Assembly (NCBI RefSeq): GCF_963422355.1
Contig: NC_085087.1
Span: 6,713,536-6,777,535 of the forward strand
DNA: 64,000 bases
Reading direction: 5' to 3'
DNA from: Corticium candelabrum
Taxonomy: Eukaryota; Porifera; Homoscleromorpha; Homosclerophorida; Plakinidae
The position numbers and the translations under genes were made by a program. Shown piece after piece: positions 23,959 through 35,720 of the stretch (the stretch's first letter is position 1; the number at the start of each line of letters is the position of its first letter). Under the pieces are notes generated by a model. The model searched no databases and was not told the DNA's origin. It saw only the letters and a list, made by a program, of their open reading frames with translations.

Positions 23959-24125
23959 CACATGTATAATAAGCTAAGTGTATACTGAGCACTGATAACA
24001 ATCTGTGGCATATCAGTACTGAGTAGCAAGTCAAATAACAACCAGTTTGTAGTTGTGTGTGTACAATGTTGCATTTAGTAACTCTTGCATACTGCTTCAA
24101 GTGTGCTTTAGCGAAATCCGGTTAG

Positions 24126-24566
24126 TTAGTAAAATTCACGTACATATACCTGGGAGGCAATGGATTTGGCTTCATGTATTGCTTGGAACTCTCTAATTCC
24201 TTCAAGATTGAATACGCCAAATAGAAATGCACCGGCTTGAGTGTTGTCTCCAGCCTGCTCATTGATTCTTCCAGCCAGATTTCTGCAGGCAGACTCACTG
24301 GGCATCATTGGGCTACTGTGTGGGTCGCTAAAGGGAGTGGCTTTGGGCACAGTGATGAGCTGGCCCTTCTCTGGACTCACTTTGGGAAAGGTCAGTCTCG
24401 TACAATCTTGCCTGTTTAGGTGTCTAGCGGACCTAGATGCATTGAAAAGAAGTAGGCACGTGATGGAGTGCAGATTGAGTCTCATGTACGTGTGCATAAG
24501 TACGGCTTCACTGTCTAACCTGCCCTTGAATGTCGTAAGAAAAGAGCTCGAAAACTTGGCAAACAT
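24126..24566 (-). CDS. Possible 5' exon of the MULE gene
   Basis: An open frame runs inward from the right inverted repeat. Its first ATG is at 24566 and it ends in ...EAKSIASQ before a plausible donor (cccag|gtatatg, about 24149). The composition is protein-like but I recognise no domain. It could be the first exon spliced to the protease exon, which starts at an acceptor near 20367; the implied intron of 3.8 kb holds microsatellites and a nested element. A chance frame is equally possible. Confidence 0.22.
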   Translation of the reverse strand: MFAKFSSSFLTTFKGRLDSEAVLMHTYMRLNLHSITCLLLFNASRSARHLNRQDCTRLTFPKVSPEKGQLITVPKATPFSDPHSSPMMPSESACRNLAGRINEQAGDNTQAGAFLFGVFNLEGIREFQAIHEAKSIASQVYVREFY

Positions 24567-24649
24567 GTCGCGAAAGAAACAGGCGGGACTAAACGCACTT
24601 TTGACTGGATTTGGCGCGGATACGTAAAGCCGGCACGTGAAGGACGGGC

Positions 24650-24764
24650 TTATGGCACGTGCAGAATACAGCGTATACGGGACGTTTATCCGGGTACTAA
24701 AGAAAGTGGGCCCAAAAAAAATTCGCACCGCGTGGGGAGATGACCGGTTGGACTCTCGAGCCTA
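24650..24764 (-). repeat. MULE right terminal inverted repeat
   Basis: Inverse of 15870-15985. It ends CTCGAGCCTA and is followed directly by the target duplication accacagac. Confidence 0.85.
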
Positions 24765-24773
24765 ACCACAGAC
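24765..24773. repeat. MULE target-site duplication, right copy
   Basis: accacagac, 8 of 9 bases identical to 15861-15869. Confidence 0.65.
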
Positions 24774-25183
24774 GCAATGTTGCTTATTTGTGTTATTAAT
24801 TAATTCAAGGTTTGATGGATGGTTAACTCATTCAATTCTAAACTTATATATGCCTATAATTATCTAATAAATATGCTATAAAATTTATAGTAATAGCTAA
24901 ATATTGAAGTGAGTTAGCTGTTTCCATAGCCAAATGGAGAATTAGCTCCTATGGGGCGCAGCTAATTACACATGGACCCCCTCATATTTAAAATTTTCTG
25001 TATCCGAGCGCCTGAGAGGTATTGAATGTCGACAGTCTCACGTTGTACACAGCGAGCCCCCTTCTTACGCTTTTCTTATTAATTAATTAGTAAGTGCCAG
25101 TACGGTCATATGCAGCAGCTGTTTTGAGTAACCAGAGTAGAAGCCGAGAGTTTATCACCCAGTAGGTGCTAATATATATATTT

Positions 25184-25250
<67 letters not shown>

Positions 25251-25941
25251 TTCAAATACCAAAGAATCCCAGCAAACAATCCTCCTAACATTCCAAAAGC
25301 AACGCTTTACCCTGCATTAGGTACAGCCCAAATGTTTACGTCGTGTACTGCAAGTTGGATTCTCTTGTGGATCATTTACGATTGTGTTTCAACAGTTGAA
25401 CAGAAAGCTGTTGCATTATATTTTGAACAGGTTCTGGAATTTCAGGCCAATGACTGCTGAAGTCTTAGAAGAAATGGCTTATAGTTTGATTGCCGAATGA
25501 AGACAGAACTCTCTAAAGTAAATTTAGTAAAGTCTCACCAAGAGATAAACGTACAGACGACAAGAAGCAATGACTTTGTCTTCGTGGTAAATATCTTTTA
25601 ATTAGATATTCACCAGCATTTATCTAGACCTTATTTCCCCAAATAGTAAGGGCCCCATGCTCAAATAATGCCCCATGGTGGCCCTGTATCAAAATACAAT
25701 ATCAAACCAGTCATATCCATTTGCGCCTAGCTATTGCAATGTCTACGTTAAAGTTTGAACACTTACACGGGAACCTAACATTACATAACAATGACTAATA
25801 TTTATGTCCCTTATGTGATAATTCTTGTTACTGTACTTTCGACAACAGACTATTTCTCCAGTAACTAACCTTCCTGCCAATGGAATTCAAAAGGGAGAGA
25901 GGCTGGCTGTGCAAGACCAATTAAATGTCCACATTGACACA

Positions 25942-25999
<58 letters not shown>

Positions 26000-26245
26000 T
26001 TGTCCCATTGTGAAGTTACCTCTAATACCCTGTAGTCATTGCCTACTTGTCTTAATTTTAATATAGTCCATGTTAAAATCTCTGCAAATATTAATAAATT
26101 ATGATGATAAATTGATAAGAAAGAACTTTGACATGGCTCAGTTGCTCTAGACTAGGTGATGGACTTGTTGTTAGTTAGTCATTGATACTGTAGAACATGT
26201 TACTGTATTTAGAAATAAATAAATGTTGAATGAACATTTCCTCAC
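24774..26245. other. AT-rich intergenic stretch with simple repeats
   Basis: A (TA)n array lies at about 25191-25244 and an (AC)n array at 25937-25997. I see no gene. Confidence 0.5.
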
Positions 26246-26555
26246 CTCCCCGTCTAAACAAGAAGCGAGCACTGTCTGTTGTTCCTGCTTGACACACAAT
26301 AGAGCCAGTTAGTAGAGTACCAAGGACCACTAGGTTGGCGTCATGCAGAAAGACTTTGGTGCACACGCATGATACTAGAAGTGCTGTTCTCTTGAATAAT
26401 ACTGAAGTCGTTGGATCCAAATCATTAAATATGCTGTGCACCCATTTGATATTGGCAGTGACATTTGTTGTACATCTCACAGGTTTTACTGAACTGTTAG
26501 TTGGGGGGATGTACGTACACAATACCTGATGAAAAGACCACAAACTTAACTTGAG
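26246..26555 (-). pseudogene. Orphan N-terminal Ig-domain exon (receptor family), frameshifted
   Basis: Clearly homologous to the first Ig exon of gene C (50311-50613): IPPTNSSVKPVRCTTNVTANIKWV and GSIVCQAGTTDSARFLFR match the gene C words IPPNGSSIKTVRCTTNATADITWV and GTIVCRAGTTDSGSFTFR. It has an acceptor-like ttttag at its 5' side and a donor-like GTGAGG at its 3' side. The length is 310 bp instead of 303, and a one-base shift near 26505 puts the first ~17 residues out of frame. No other minus-strand receptor exons lie downstream, so it is a relic. Confidence 0.75.
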
Positions 26556-29086
26556 CTAAAAACAACAGAAATACATTAATTAAATAGCAGAAATATCAAA
26601 GTGATATTTAATTTCTGTAACATTGATAGGCACAGAGTAGCCTACATCTTATAGATGACACAATTTGCCACATATAAAAAGTCAGTATTGCCGTGTACAT
26701 GATTGCATCTTCACTCTTCTGAACACATGCAGACAGCTATATATACATACATCACCATGCATAAAGTAACAGTAAATTTTTTCGTTCTTTGCCAAAATTG
26801 TTGTTTAATTGATTTATTTCTGATCCTATATACCCTTCTCTCGCCTATTTGACTAACCAATTAATTAATTAAAAGAGCTTCCAAAACAACATTCTGCATG
26901 TGCTCATCTTCAACCAAAGTAAGTTTATAATTGTAAGCTGCTTGACCAAAAAAGGTGATTTTAAGCCTACATTTTGCAGGAGTTTACAGACAAAGACCAG
27001 GTGGACAATTGTGTACATGTAAGACAACCATGCAGGATGTAGATATTTTGTACACATTAAAATAAATTAATAGTTTACATAGCACTATATTAAAAGTTGT
27101 ACTTTGACATACACACGAGAGGCAATATCGTAAAAAAATAAAATCAATTCTTGCAAAATTTTCACTGAAACAGAGACAAATACTCTCTTAGATATATTAC
27201 TAGTTCACAACAATCGTCAAACAACAGAAGTATCAAAAACCTAACCTAGCTATCTATACCAAAGTTTATATATAACTATAACTATAATTATTCCTCACTA
27301 TTATAGCTGCAAAACTTGAGTAGACTATCCGGGTACATAAAGACTACAACGGAAGTGTGTATTCTGTGTCCATGTATGTACCACTGCACAAAGGTATCCG
27401 GTATTCACTATTCCCGCTAGAGAGAGTCTACATTCTCGCAGGTACGTCTGCTTCTAATTTACTCGATCATTAATTAATATTTTATTTACCTATCTAGGTA
27501 GCCTACTGCTACATCCACTGTAATAGTTTTGCAATGAATAGCGTTTGGTAAGTCGCGCTAGGAAGTTAGCTATTTGCTAAACTTAATTAATCCATTTCTA
27601 GCAACAGTTTTCTTCCTTTCTGAGCTGCACACGTTCCGGATATTTCAGACAGTTCGGATTGGGGCACGCGCGCCTACGCTACCGTATATGTGCCATTGCA
27701 ATACCTGTCGATGGTAGGACAAAGATCAGTAGTGCGCCCAGCAGACACTCTCGTTTGCAGCGAAAGTCTTATGAAACTAACATACGTCATGAAACCAGTT
27801 ATCGTGGGTGTGTCGTTACTAGACATGTACGTGTTAATTAATCTAGGATGGTTGCCTCGTGCCATGTAGCTGCACTGGAAATGTAACATTTTTGTGAATC
27901 TAAGTAACTGCACTTTGTGTACATTTTTGGTGACATAATGTGAGAGAGTACTAAATTCTGTGACAGCAGCTACACATTCTCTCAGCAGTGGGATGTCTTC
28001 ATCTAGATCTCATTCTGACTTAATAAGGTATTGTTTAATTAAACTGAATGTCTGTCACTGTTAACAATCATTAATTAAAATTACCACTGCTGCGGCAAGC
28101 TGGGTTCAGAATTGCAAGACAAAGCTCATACCTTACTATTCAATGTAAGTGTACTGTACTTAATTGTTTATTAGCTTATAGTTTATATGTCTAGTAAAAC
28201 TGTCACTTTACCATTGCTTGTCTTGTTTTACAATAGTTGTCTTTTGTGTATGGTAGGAAGTTAGAAGACTGTTCTCATGACATTTACAGCACGAGAAGTT
28301 TCAGACAGTGACACCAGTGTGGTGAACATGTGCCAAGAGCTCTATAGTGTATTGCATTAAGTAGTAACTTTGTAGATCTATGTCGATGTTTAAATAATTG
28401 CAACAGATTAATGGTAGAGCTCATCGCTCATGTCACTCTACTCAATCGGTTTAATTTGGGGCAAACCTTGCTTGAACAATAAATTAAACTTGTAATATAC
28501 ACACACTGTTGTGCTAGATTCAATTGTGTAATTGTACATATATAAACATGTCAGATCCAATTAGCAGTCTCTATCTAATTGTAAACTATTCAGTTTGTGA
28601 TGCCCTGGAATTGGAAGTTTCACTGGTAATCGATTTACCTTATATCAGCCAATACATATAATACCATATCATATGCATATAGAATTTGGGAGTAATGTAT
28701 AATGAGGTCAGAAAATTACAGGGGGGCCATCGCCCCTTGGCCCACACAGCTCCTATGGCTATCCACACTACTATTTCATAACTATTTTATTGTTTTCATT
28801 GTTGTCTTGATGGTTGGCATTTACTTAATAATTTACTGCCAGTGAGGATTCCCTGGAGTATGTAACTTCATAATGACATTGATTTACCATTCAGGTTACT
28901 GCTATACCATCTGTGTACCACTGGAATGCCATTAAATTTCCTGATTCAAATAGTCCAGTGGATGATGGAGGCAACCTGCATTGGTTCCTTGGTACATAGA
29001 GATCTGCTACAGGCACATTTGCCTATTGGAAACTGAGTAATCACTCTTGAATAAATAGCCCTTCAATGCTAGACTCAAGCAAAACT

Positions 29087-29176
29087 GTCTCTCCCCGCCC
29101 CACTGTTCCCCAGATTGTCAATCACTACAGTGAGGATTGACAATCTGGGGATCAAATGACGAAGGTGGGGAGAGAC
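29087..29176. repeat. Stable hairpin, about 90 nt
   Basis: ccccagattgtcaatc (29108-29123) pairs perfectly with gattgacaatctgggg (29135-29150) across an 11-nt loop. gtctctcccc (29087-29096) pairs with ggggagagac (29167-29176). Between the two stems is an asymmetric bulge. It could be a small palindromic element or a precursor-like RNA hairpin. Confidence 0.5.
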
Positions 29177-29221
29177 TGGCTCAAGTCTACTTCAACAATA
29201 ATGTGATTGATATAGTAGAAT

Positions 29222-29243
29222 GTCTACATGGTCTGTGTACATG

Positions 29244-29295
<52 letters not shown>

Positions 29296-29325
29296 CATGT
29301 ACACAGGACTACATATATAGAAATG
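29222..29325. repeat. Palindrome around a (TA)n array
   Basis: The word tctgtgtacatgttata precedes the TA array and tataacatgtacacag follows it. A further ctacat/atgtag pair lies outside. Probably a small TA-rich palindromic element. Confidence 0.6.
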
Positions 29326-30157
29326 TATGTAGTCCAGATGGTTTCACAGTTGGAATCCAGTCTTGGGCTTCATCATATTTTTGTAGTTTCCTCTGTTACT
29401 CTACATTCCTTTGAACACCCGTCTCCCCTTATCCTTATCTCCAGACCCTTAACTCCAAGTCATTCTGTCAGTATCCAGCTATACTAGACACAAATTCATG
29501 TGTCGTGTCATGTACAGTTAGTACATGCTTTGGTATCATTCCCAATACGAGCTGTACTGCACTTTTGGCATAATACAGTTGGATACATTGTGCTCTGTCT
29601 CGTATTTTCCATCTCTCAATGGGATTTGTAATAGGACTTGTAGTGCATCTATTTGGTAGAATGGATTGCACTACCTTTTTCTGTGACCACAAGTGGTTTA
29701 AATCCACTTATATCCAAACCCAGTTGTTTGTAATTAATGTACTTAACAAATCTTATTCAATCCATGACTCCACATTTTGTAGTACTTAGATGGTGTACTA
29801 CCATTTCCGTTGTATAACATAGATCCAATTAATATATAAATTAGCACATATACAGGACTTCAGTAGCAGAGGTCCCAACTCCATCGTGTATTCCCCCACC
29901 CTGTCAGTTTTGTGATTTATCATAAAACTGTGTTTTCATATGTTCCGTACATGACAAGTGTGCAGCACATTGCTGCAGGCTTAACTGTGCCTACATCACC
30001 ACAGAAACTCTTGTAGGCATATTCACATGAATTCATTAATTTGCATTAGTAAGAATGTTGTAGCTGCAAATCCTTAATTAAATGGGTGCCTCACTTATGA
30101 AACTTCTGCACATTTAATTACCATGCAGTTGACTCGGTGTTCTGTAATGGGCCTACT

Positions 30158-30285
30158 AAGATAACATGCATTATTAGAATTATAATGCATAAATTCTTAA
30201 TTGATAAACTTACTTTGAATTTCATGTGCATGTAATTTAATTAGTCTTTAATATAATATTCTGCATTCTTGATACTGTAATAAGT
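30158..30285. repeat. Dispersed repeat, copy 2 (see 4460-4603)
   Basis: Shares attagaattataatgcataaattcttaatt and ctgcattcttgatac with 4460-4603, in the same orientation. Here the sequence runs on past cttgatac (tgtaataagttaaag), showing the uninterrupted form. Confidence 0.6.
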
Positions 30286-30606
30286 TAAAGTATTAAGAAA
30301 GAATAGCTTGGGTGGCAGATTGATATGGTATTTATGGGCCAGAGGTAATTGCATGAGCAAGTGCAATAAGCCTTGCCAGTTGAGGTATCAACAATGCCAA
30401 TTTGAAGGTGAAATCACACCACACACTTGATATAAAAATTTATGCAATACTCATTTTTTAGTTAATTGAATAGATTGCGAGAGGGCTTACTTGCATTTGT
30501 GTATTAAGTTTGATCAGCAAAATGATTGCATATTACTTACTGTGTTTAGATAACATTCATTTCTGTTATTTCAACTGATTTATTATCATTGTCTGGCTGA
30601 TTGTAG

Positions 30607-32956
30607 CTGTTCCATCTATGGAAACTCCTCCTGTTGATCGAACTGTGAATGAGAGTGCAGACTTCGTAGAATTCAACTGCACTGCTGCTAACACTATGCC
30701 TGAACCAAGTCTTAACTGGATATTTACAAACAATGATGGTCACATGGAGACAGTACAAGAGCAGCCACGTCTTCCAGGTGCAAGGACAAGTTTTGTTCGA
30801 ATATCTTCAATTTCAAGGGACAAAAGTGGCCGTTTTGATTGTGTTCTTGAGAATGAATTTGACAAAGTCACTTCATCGGGACATTTGACTGTACAATGTA
30901 AGTAATGAAATTTTGTAATTATTGATCAACACTAAGCTACTGATATAAAGTATAAATTCTGTACTGTTTTCACTTTATTCTGCATTAGACTAAATGTCTT
31001 GTTCCATTTATTAGATTTTGATGGTGTCAGTCTTAGTGTCATTCCAAGCAATGAACTTGTATCTAAAACAAACGGAATGTTAGTCATCAACGTGTCATCA
31101 GTTCCAACTGCAACTGAGATACGTCTGAGTCGAAATAATGTTGTATTCTTCTCATCATCTAAAGGAAGTCTCAACAGACCAATAGGAACTGTCATAGTGA
31201 ATGAGAACAATCACATACAGTACATCTTTACTGTTGATAAAAGCTGGAACACTACTGTAACGGCATATGCTAACCATTTGCTAGGGAGTGATACGGCAAC
31301 TCAAATTATTAACGTAATTGGTGAGTTACATTACAAGTTATCTGTCATTAACTACATGAAGAGTTTCTTGTGTTTTAGTAGATCCTCCTGGTCCTATCAA
31401 TGTGTCTGTAAACACTATCTGTTATAGTGATCGTTTGCAGGTTACGTGGAATGTGGTTAAAAAGGGTGGACAAATTGCAAACTACAAAGTTACCTGGAAG
31501 AAACGATGTATTGTGCCAATTGACTCACAAGCATGGTTGGTATCAAATAATCCTCTAGTTACACAGGAGGGAGGACAATACACAATATCTGGCTTGGAGA
31601 GCAGGACAACATATTGCATAGAGGTGGAGGCAACTAACAGTGATGGGTCAACAACAGCAATGGCCAGTGCAACTACACTGTCAAGTGTGTTTGTAACATA
31701 TTAATACATTTGTAGTTATCTGTATTTTGTAATATATGGTGTGGTTTGTTGTTGTAGTTCCGGACAAGCCTGTTCTGTTTTGTGATCGTACGTTTGCAAC
31801 AACAACAAGTATAGTAGTAAACTGGACAGTCAGCGACGACGGTGGTGATGACATTGTACAATACAATGTTATGTTGAGTAAAGATCAGCAGTTTACACAG
31901 ATAGTGTATTCAAGGAATCTACTTGTCTTTAACAATACTGATTTGTCAGAAAAGGGTGGAACATTTACTGTGCCAGGTCTTACTAATGGAACAGCATACT
32001 ACACGAAGGTTGCAACAAAGAATTGTGTTGGTGCGAGTGTTTCTGCTACACAGTCTTGCTCTACACACTGTGCTGAATGTATCTGTAAGCAATTGTGTAT
32101 TGTATATGTTAACTGTTGGTTACTGTCATATACATTTTGTTGTACAAGGTCCATTCTTGCAACCACAAGCAGACAAAGAAGTATTTCTGTCTGGTGACGC
32201 CATAACACTGACAGTAAAGGCTCCTGATCTTGGCTGCCAAAGTGTCAAATACTTTGTTAGAGATTTAATGTCTGCTAAAAATCTCGAGTCATCATATTCT
32301 GTCAAGAATGGTATCGCAACTATTACCATAACGGGACTCAAGGCAGGAGCAAATTATACAGTTCAAGTGTATGCAGCAGCTGATCAGTCACAGGAACGTC
32401 CAGTAGGGAAAACAGTCACAATAAGTATTCAAATAAGCAATCAAAGTTAGTAACAGCACCATTCAAATCCTAACCTATTAATTAATTAATATTAAATTAA
32501 TATTATTTATAATATTGCATAAATTAACAGCTAGCATTGTCTCCAACCAGTGACAGTCAGAAAATATTATTCATGAATTATGTAGTTTGAATATAAATAT
32601 TAATAACAATGTTGTATTACCTTTTAATAACTGTAGGTGGATTGTCATCGGGAGTCATAGCTGCAATTGCTGCTCCGCCTGTCATCATAGTCATGATTGT
32701 GTCTCTTGTTCTCTGGTGGTTTAAAGCCAGAAGAGCATCTTCAGAGTCCAGACCTCCACACGTGGAAACTACAGAAGATATAAGATCTGATCATGATACT
32801 GTAATGAGTCAGTCCAGTGCCTATACTGCATTCAAGGCCATGGCAGGAGGAGGAAATCCAGGATCAGAAATCAGAATGCAGGAATCGAACGCCTATGGTG
32901 TTGGCAAGATGCAACAGCCTGCCCACCCTGTTCCACAGTATGAAGTTGTGATGTAA
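30607..32956 (+). CDS. Receptor gene A: Ig-Ig-FN3-FN3-FN3-TM-tail (5' incomplete)
   Basis: Six exons, all phase 1-1 up to the last: Ig 30607-30897 (C and W of FNCTA...NWIF, then RFDCVLENEF), Ig-like 31015-31320, FN3 31379-31684, FN3 31758-32084, FN3 32149-32445, and TM plus tail 32637-32956. The TM helix is about GVIAAIAAPPVIIVMIVSLVL followed by WWFKARR. The tail has tyrosines in QSSAYTAF, SEIRMQESNAY and QYEVVM; the first two motifs recur in genes D and E. Type I membrane receptor, ligand unknown. By comparison with genes B and C it lacks a signal-peptide exon and the N-terminal Ig exon, which I could not find upstream. Lies tail-to-tail with gene B. A possible AATAAA lies at 33709. Confidence 0.82.
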
Positions 32957-34448
32957 GGTAAGGTCACGTGACGGAATAACAAGCAATTTACAAATTGCAC
33001 GCTTATGGTGTTTTGCTGTTTGACTAAGCGCTAACTTAGTGATTTAGTCTTTTCTCGTTGTGTATGTCGCTTTGCAAGAGGAGTAATGAACGCATTGCTA
33101 TAGAGTTGCATGGTAGTTAGGCTGATCATTGACTTATTGACTTACCAGCAATGGTGAACAGACTGTGGCATCGTCATTCTGTATGACATCATCAGATCGC
33201 GATCTCCCGTTTCAATCTAACGACCATATAAAACGAGGCTTCATTCTCATGCCGTTTGCGTGGGTATGCACGCAATGGTACGACACGTGCCAGGCGTTGG
33301 CGTAGGCGTATATCTAACCGGTTGCATTCCACAGAGTAGTGCTTATTGATATTAAAGATAATATAAACTTTGTAGGCAATTAGAAAACATGTACAGGTAC
33401 AGTAGTACGGGGACGTTGTGCAAGCCAGTACACTGATGGCGCACAAAATTAATTAAAGCCAAAAGGTATGCAAAGTTTTGATTTGATTGCTAATCCTACA
33501 TGCAGCACTACTAGTTTGTACTCTAGCTGTTTACCAGATGACGGTAAGAATCAGTTCTTACTGTTTTCACAGAATGTCTATTTCCTAAAGCCTCATTCAC
33601 AAGAGATAGCTGTTGCAACAGAGGAACGTGGAGCTGATTTATTGTGTGTGACTACTTTTACAGAACCCAATGAATAGCGTGCTTTATCTAAGTAACGTGC
33701 ACTATGCAATAAAAAGTATCAATACACTACAGATGACTAATGTACCATGTTGTGCACTATAGCCCCCTGTGTATCGATCTGATTCATTAGTACTAATATT
33801 AATTATGCAATAAATTAATCATTTGCAACCCCATCAACTTTCTGTTTATATACACGCCATATAATTAGCTATATGTAGAAGAATTAATTAGCAACCACAC
33901 AGAAATGTCAGCATGCAGTAACTATATCAAAAAGTAAAAGTACAATGAAATGTAATGAAAAACAGATGAACATGGGTACGGTAGCAAGCAGAACGGTCAT
34001 TATACCAACCAACTAGAAGTCTCTAACAATTGCATCACTAAACTAAACTACCACGGCTTACAATCATAGTTGTGCACAGCTGCAATTCACAGATTTCTGT
34101 AAGGGATGTTGCTGTACATGCAATAACTAGCCAACCAGTCAGAGAGCTGTATCATTTGCCTCCTTCTTGAATGTCGTCTGGTTTGTACCTGGCAACATAC
34201 GAAATCAACCACTTCAACAGGCACTTCATCACTAACAAATCGTTAGATCACAATAACATGTGGCATTGCGATCTAACTAAACGATGATATCAGCCACAGG
34301 TCTTTCTCGGATGCAAGTTGAATTAATCAGTAGCCGGGCTCTTGCTGATGTGTAACTGCTGTTGAGGTTCCAGAAACTCAATGTATGTATGTTTGGCTTG
34401 TCATCAAATCATATCACCATGCAACAGAAACTATCACCTCAGTGCGAT
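32957..34448. other. 3' flank of gene A and intergenic DNA
   Basis: No gene recognised. 33190-33310 is GC-richer and may be an old repeat. Confidence 0.35.
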
Positions 34449-34450
34449 TA

Positions 34451-35720
34451 CCGTATTTCTTCAATTAAAAACTCATGGTCGATAGTAACCCAGGGTCTAC
34501 AGCTAGTGATTGAAAAAAAAGTAACTCGTGTTTGAATAGTGACCCATGGTATGATCAGAGCTCCAAGGCTACACTGTACCTAGCCTTGCCCCCAGGCCCT
34601 CTTGTGCCCCCCCCCAAAGAGGGCTTGGTACACGTTGTCTTCACATGTGTGCATAAATTACCTCGAAATCGGGGTAATGTATGCACGCATGTGGAACCGA
34701 CGTTGTTTAGAATCTCGAGCTGATAGTGTCGCACACAATGACAGCGAAACAGCTTCCGTGTTCAGTAGTGACTCGTATTTTTCAGTGGCCATACAGTCAC
34801 ACGTTCAAGACCTAGAAACCAACTCTTCACGTGCGCGGCACTAGAAGGGGTGATGCTTATTGTCTCCGGTGACGTTCTTTGTCAGCTCTTTTCGACTTAG
34901 ATACCAGTCCTGGCTGTCATGTGCCTGCACCCTCAATTTCTGCTATAGCTTGAATGCACCGAGCACAGCACTGGCAGATCTGTGTGGAAGACCGTCTGTC
35001 GTACAGATAGAAATTCCCAAAATAAGCTGCAGTCCTTCTCGGTAAGCAAACACTGTGAACAGCCTGACTGCAGTACGAGTGGACATTGCGAGGAACAACA
35101 AACTCGACAATCCAAACAGCTGCCACAAAAACAAGGTCTAAAATCGTCCAGTTGGATCACTTGACCTTGGTTCTAGATCTATGGCTTCATCCATGCACGG
35201 AAGCTGTTTTGCTGTCTGCTGTGCACAACATTATCGGCTTGAGATTCTAAACAACGTCGGTTCCACATGCGTGCATATGTTACCCCGATTTTTAGGTAAT
35301 TTATGTGTGCATGCGAATACAACGTGTACCAGGCTCTCTTCTCCAGGCGTGCAAGAGGGCCTGGGTACGAGGCTACACTGTACCACGCCTTCCGGAAACT
35401 CTCAACAATGGCATCATAAAAGAAAACATTCACTTTAGAGCAGAAAGGACATCTGTTCGAGCAGTGTCTCTCAAGTACAAAGTGGACAGTCAAAATACTC
35501 GACAGTGGAAGCATAAGTTCATGACAATCAATGAGGATATCGTAATACAGTATTACCTTAGCAAATAGATCTTTTCTTGCATAACAGATGCATTACACTG
35601 GTGCTTGTTTGTTCTCTTAATTAAAATGGTTGAAAGAATACAACCCATGCTTGAATAGTAACCCGGGGGTCTCAAGTGATTGAAAATAGTAACTCGGGGT
35701 TCCTAATCAAAGAGATATGG
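34451..35720. mobile_element. TA-flanked inverted-repeat element (Tc1/mariner-like ends), host of a nested element
   Basis: The left end CCGTATTTCTTCAATTA...gtaaccc.gggtct...gtgattgaaaa..agtaactcg matches the inverse of 35620-35720 (CCATATCTCTTTGATTAGGAACCCCGAGTTACTATTTTCAATCACTTGAGACCC). TA lies outside both ends (34449-34450, 35721-35722). No transposase is present. A second element (34581-35375) is inserted inside it. The right end touches the end of the gene B tail exon. Confidence 0.65.
34581..35375. mobile_element. Non-autonomous element with 9-bp target duplication (MULE-like)
   Basis: Begins TAGCCTTGCCCCCAGGCCCTC and ends with the inverse of TAGCCTCGTACCCAGGCCCTC. Inverted arms of about 200 bp share the words aaattacct.gaaatcggggtaa and catgtggaaccgacgttgtttagaatctc. 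CACTGTACC occurs directly outside both ends (34572-34580, 35376-35384). Terminal TAG and a 9-bp duplication match the full-length MULE at 15870, though the arm sequences differ. Confidence 0.75.

Larger units (their letters stand above)
15870..24764. mobile_element. Mutator-like (MULE) DNA transposon, complete, 8.9 kb
   Basis: The ends TAGGCTCGAGTGTCC... at 15870 and its near inverse at 24764 form terminal inverted repeats of about 110-120 bp, sharing gggcccactttctttag and cggataaacgtcccgtatac. A 9-bp duplication flanks them. Inside, on the minus strand, are a Ulp1-like protease ORF (18903-20366) and a MULE transposase ORF (16489 to about 18930). The right third (20.4-24.6 kb) is non-coding, with microsatellites, GACA arrays and a nested inverted-repeat element. 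Intact ends and largely intact ORFs suggest recent activity. Confidence 0.85.
26556..30157. other. Upstream region of receptor gene A, no confident exon
   Basis: AT-rich, with a (TA)n array in a palindrome and a strong hairpin (listed separately). 28890-28986 could be an exon (attcag acceptor, VTAIPSVYHWNAIKFPDSN..., GTACAT donor) but I cannot link it to a family. 29480-29690 on the minus strand vaguely resembles the N-terminal Ig exon and may be a heavily decayed copy. I did not find the signal-peptide and first-Ig exons that gene A should have. Confidence 0.35.

Noticed and set aside
24241-24627. Plus-strand ORF opposite the possible MULE exon, and a short MSRKKQAGLNALL-type start at 24566
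   Set aside because: No domain, and the short start points outward into the inverted repeat with no room for a gene inside the element.
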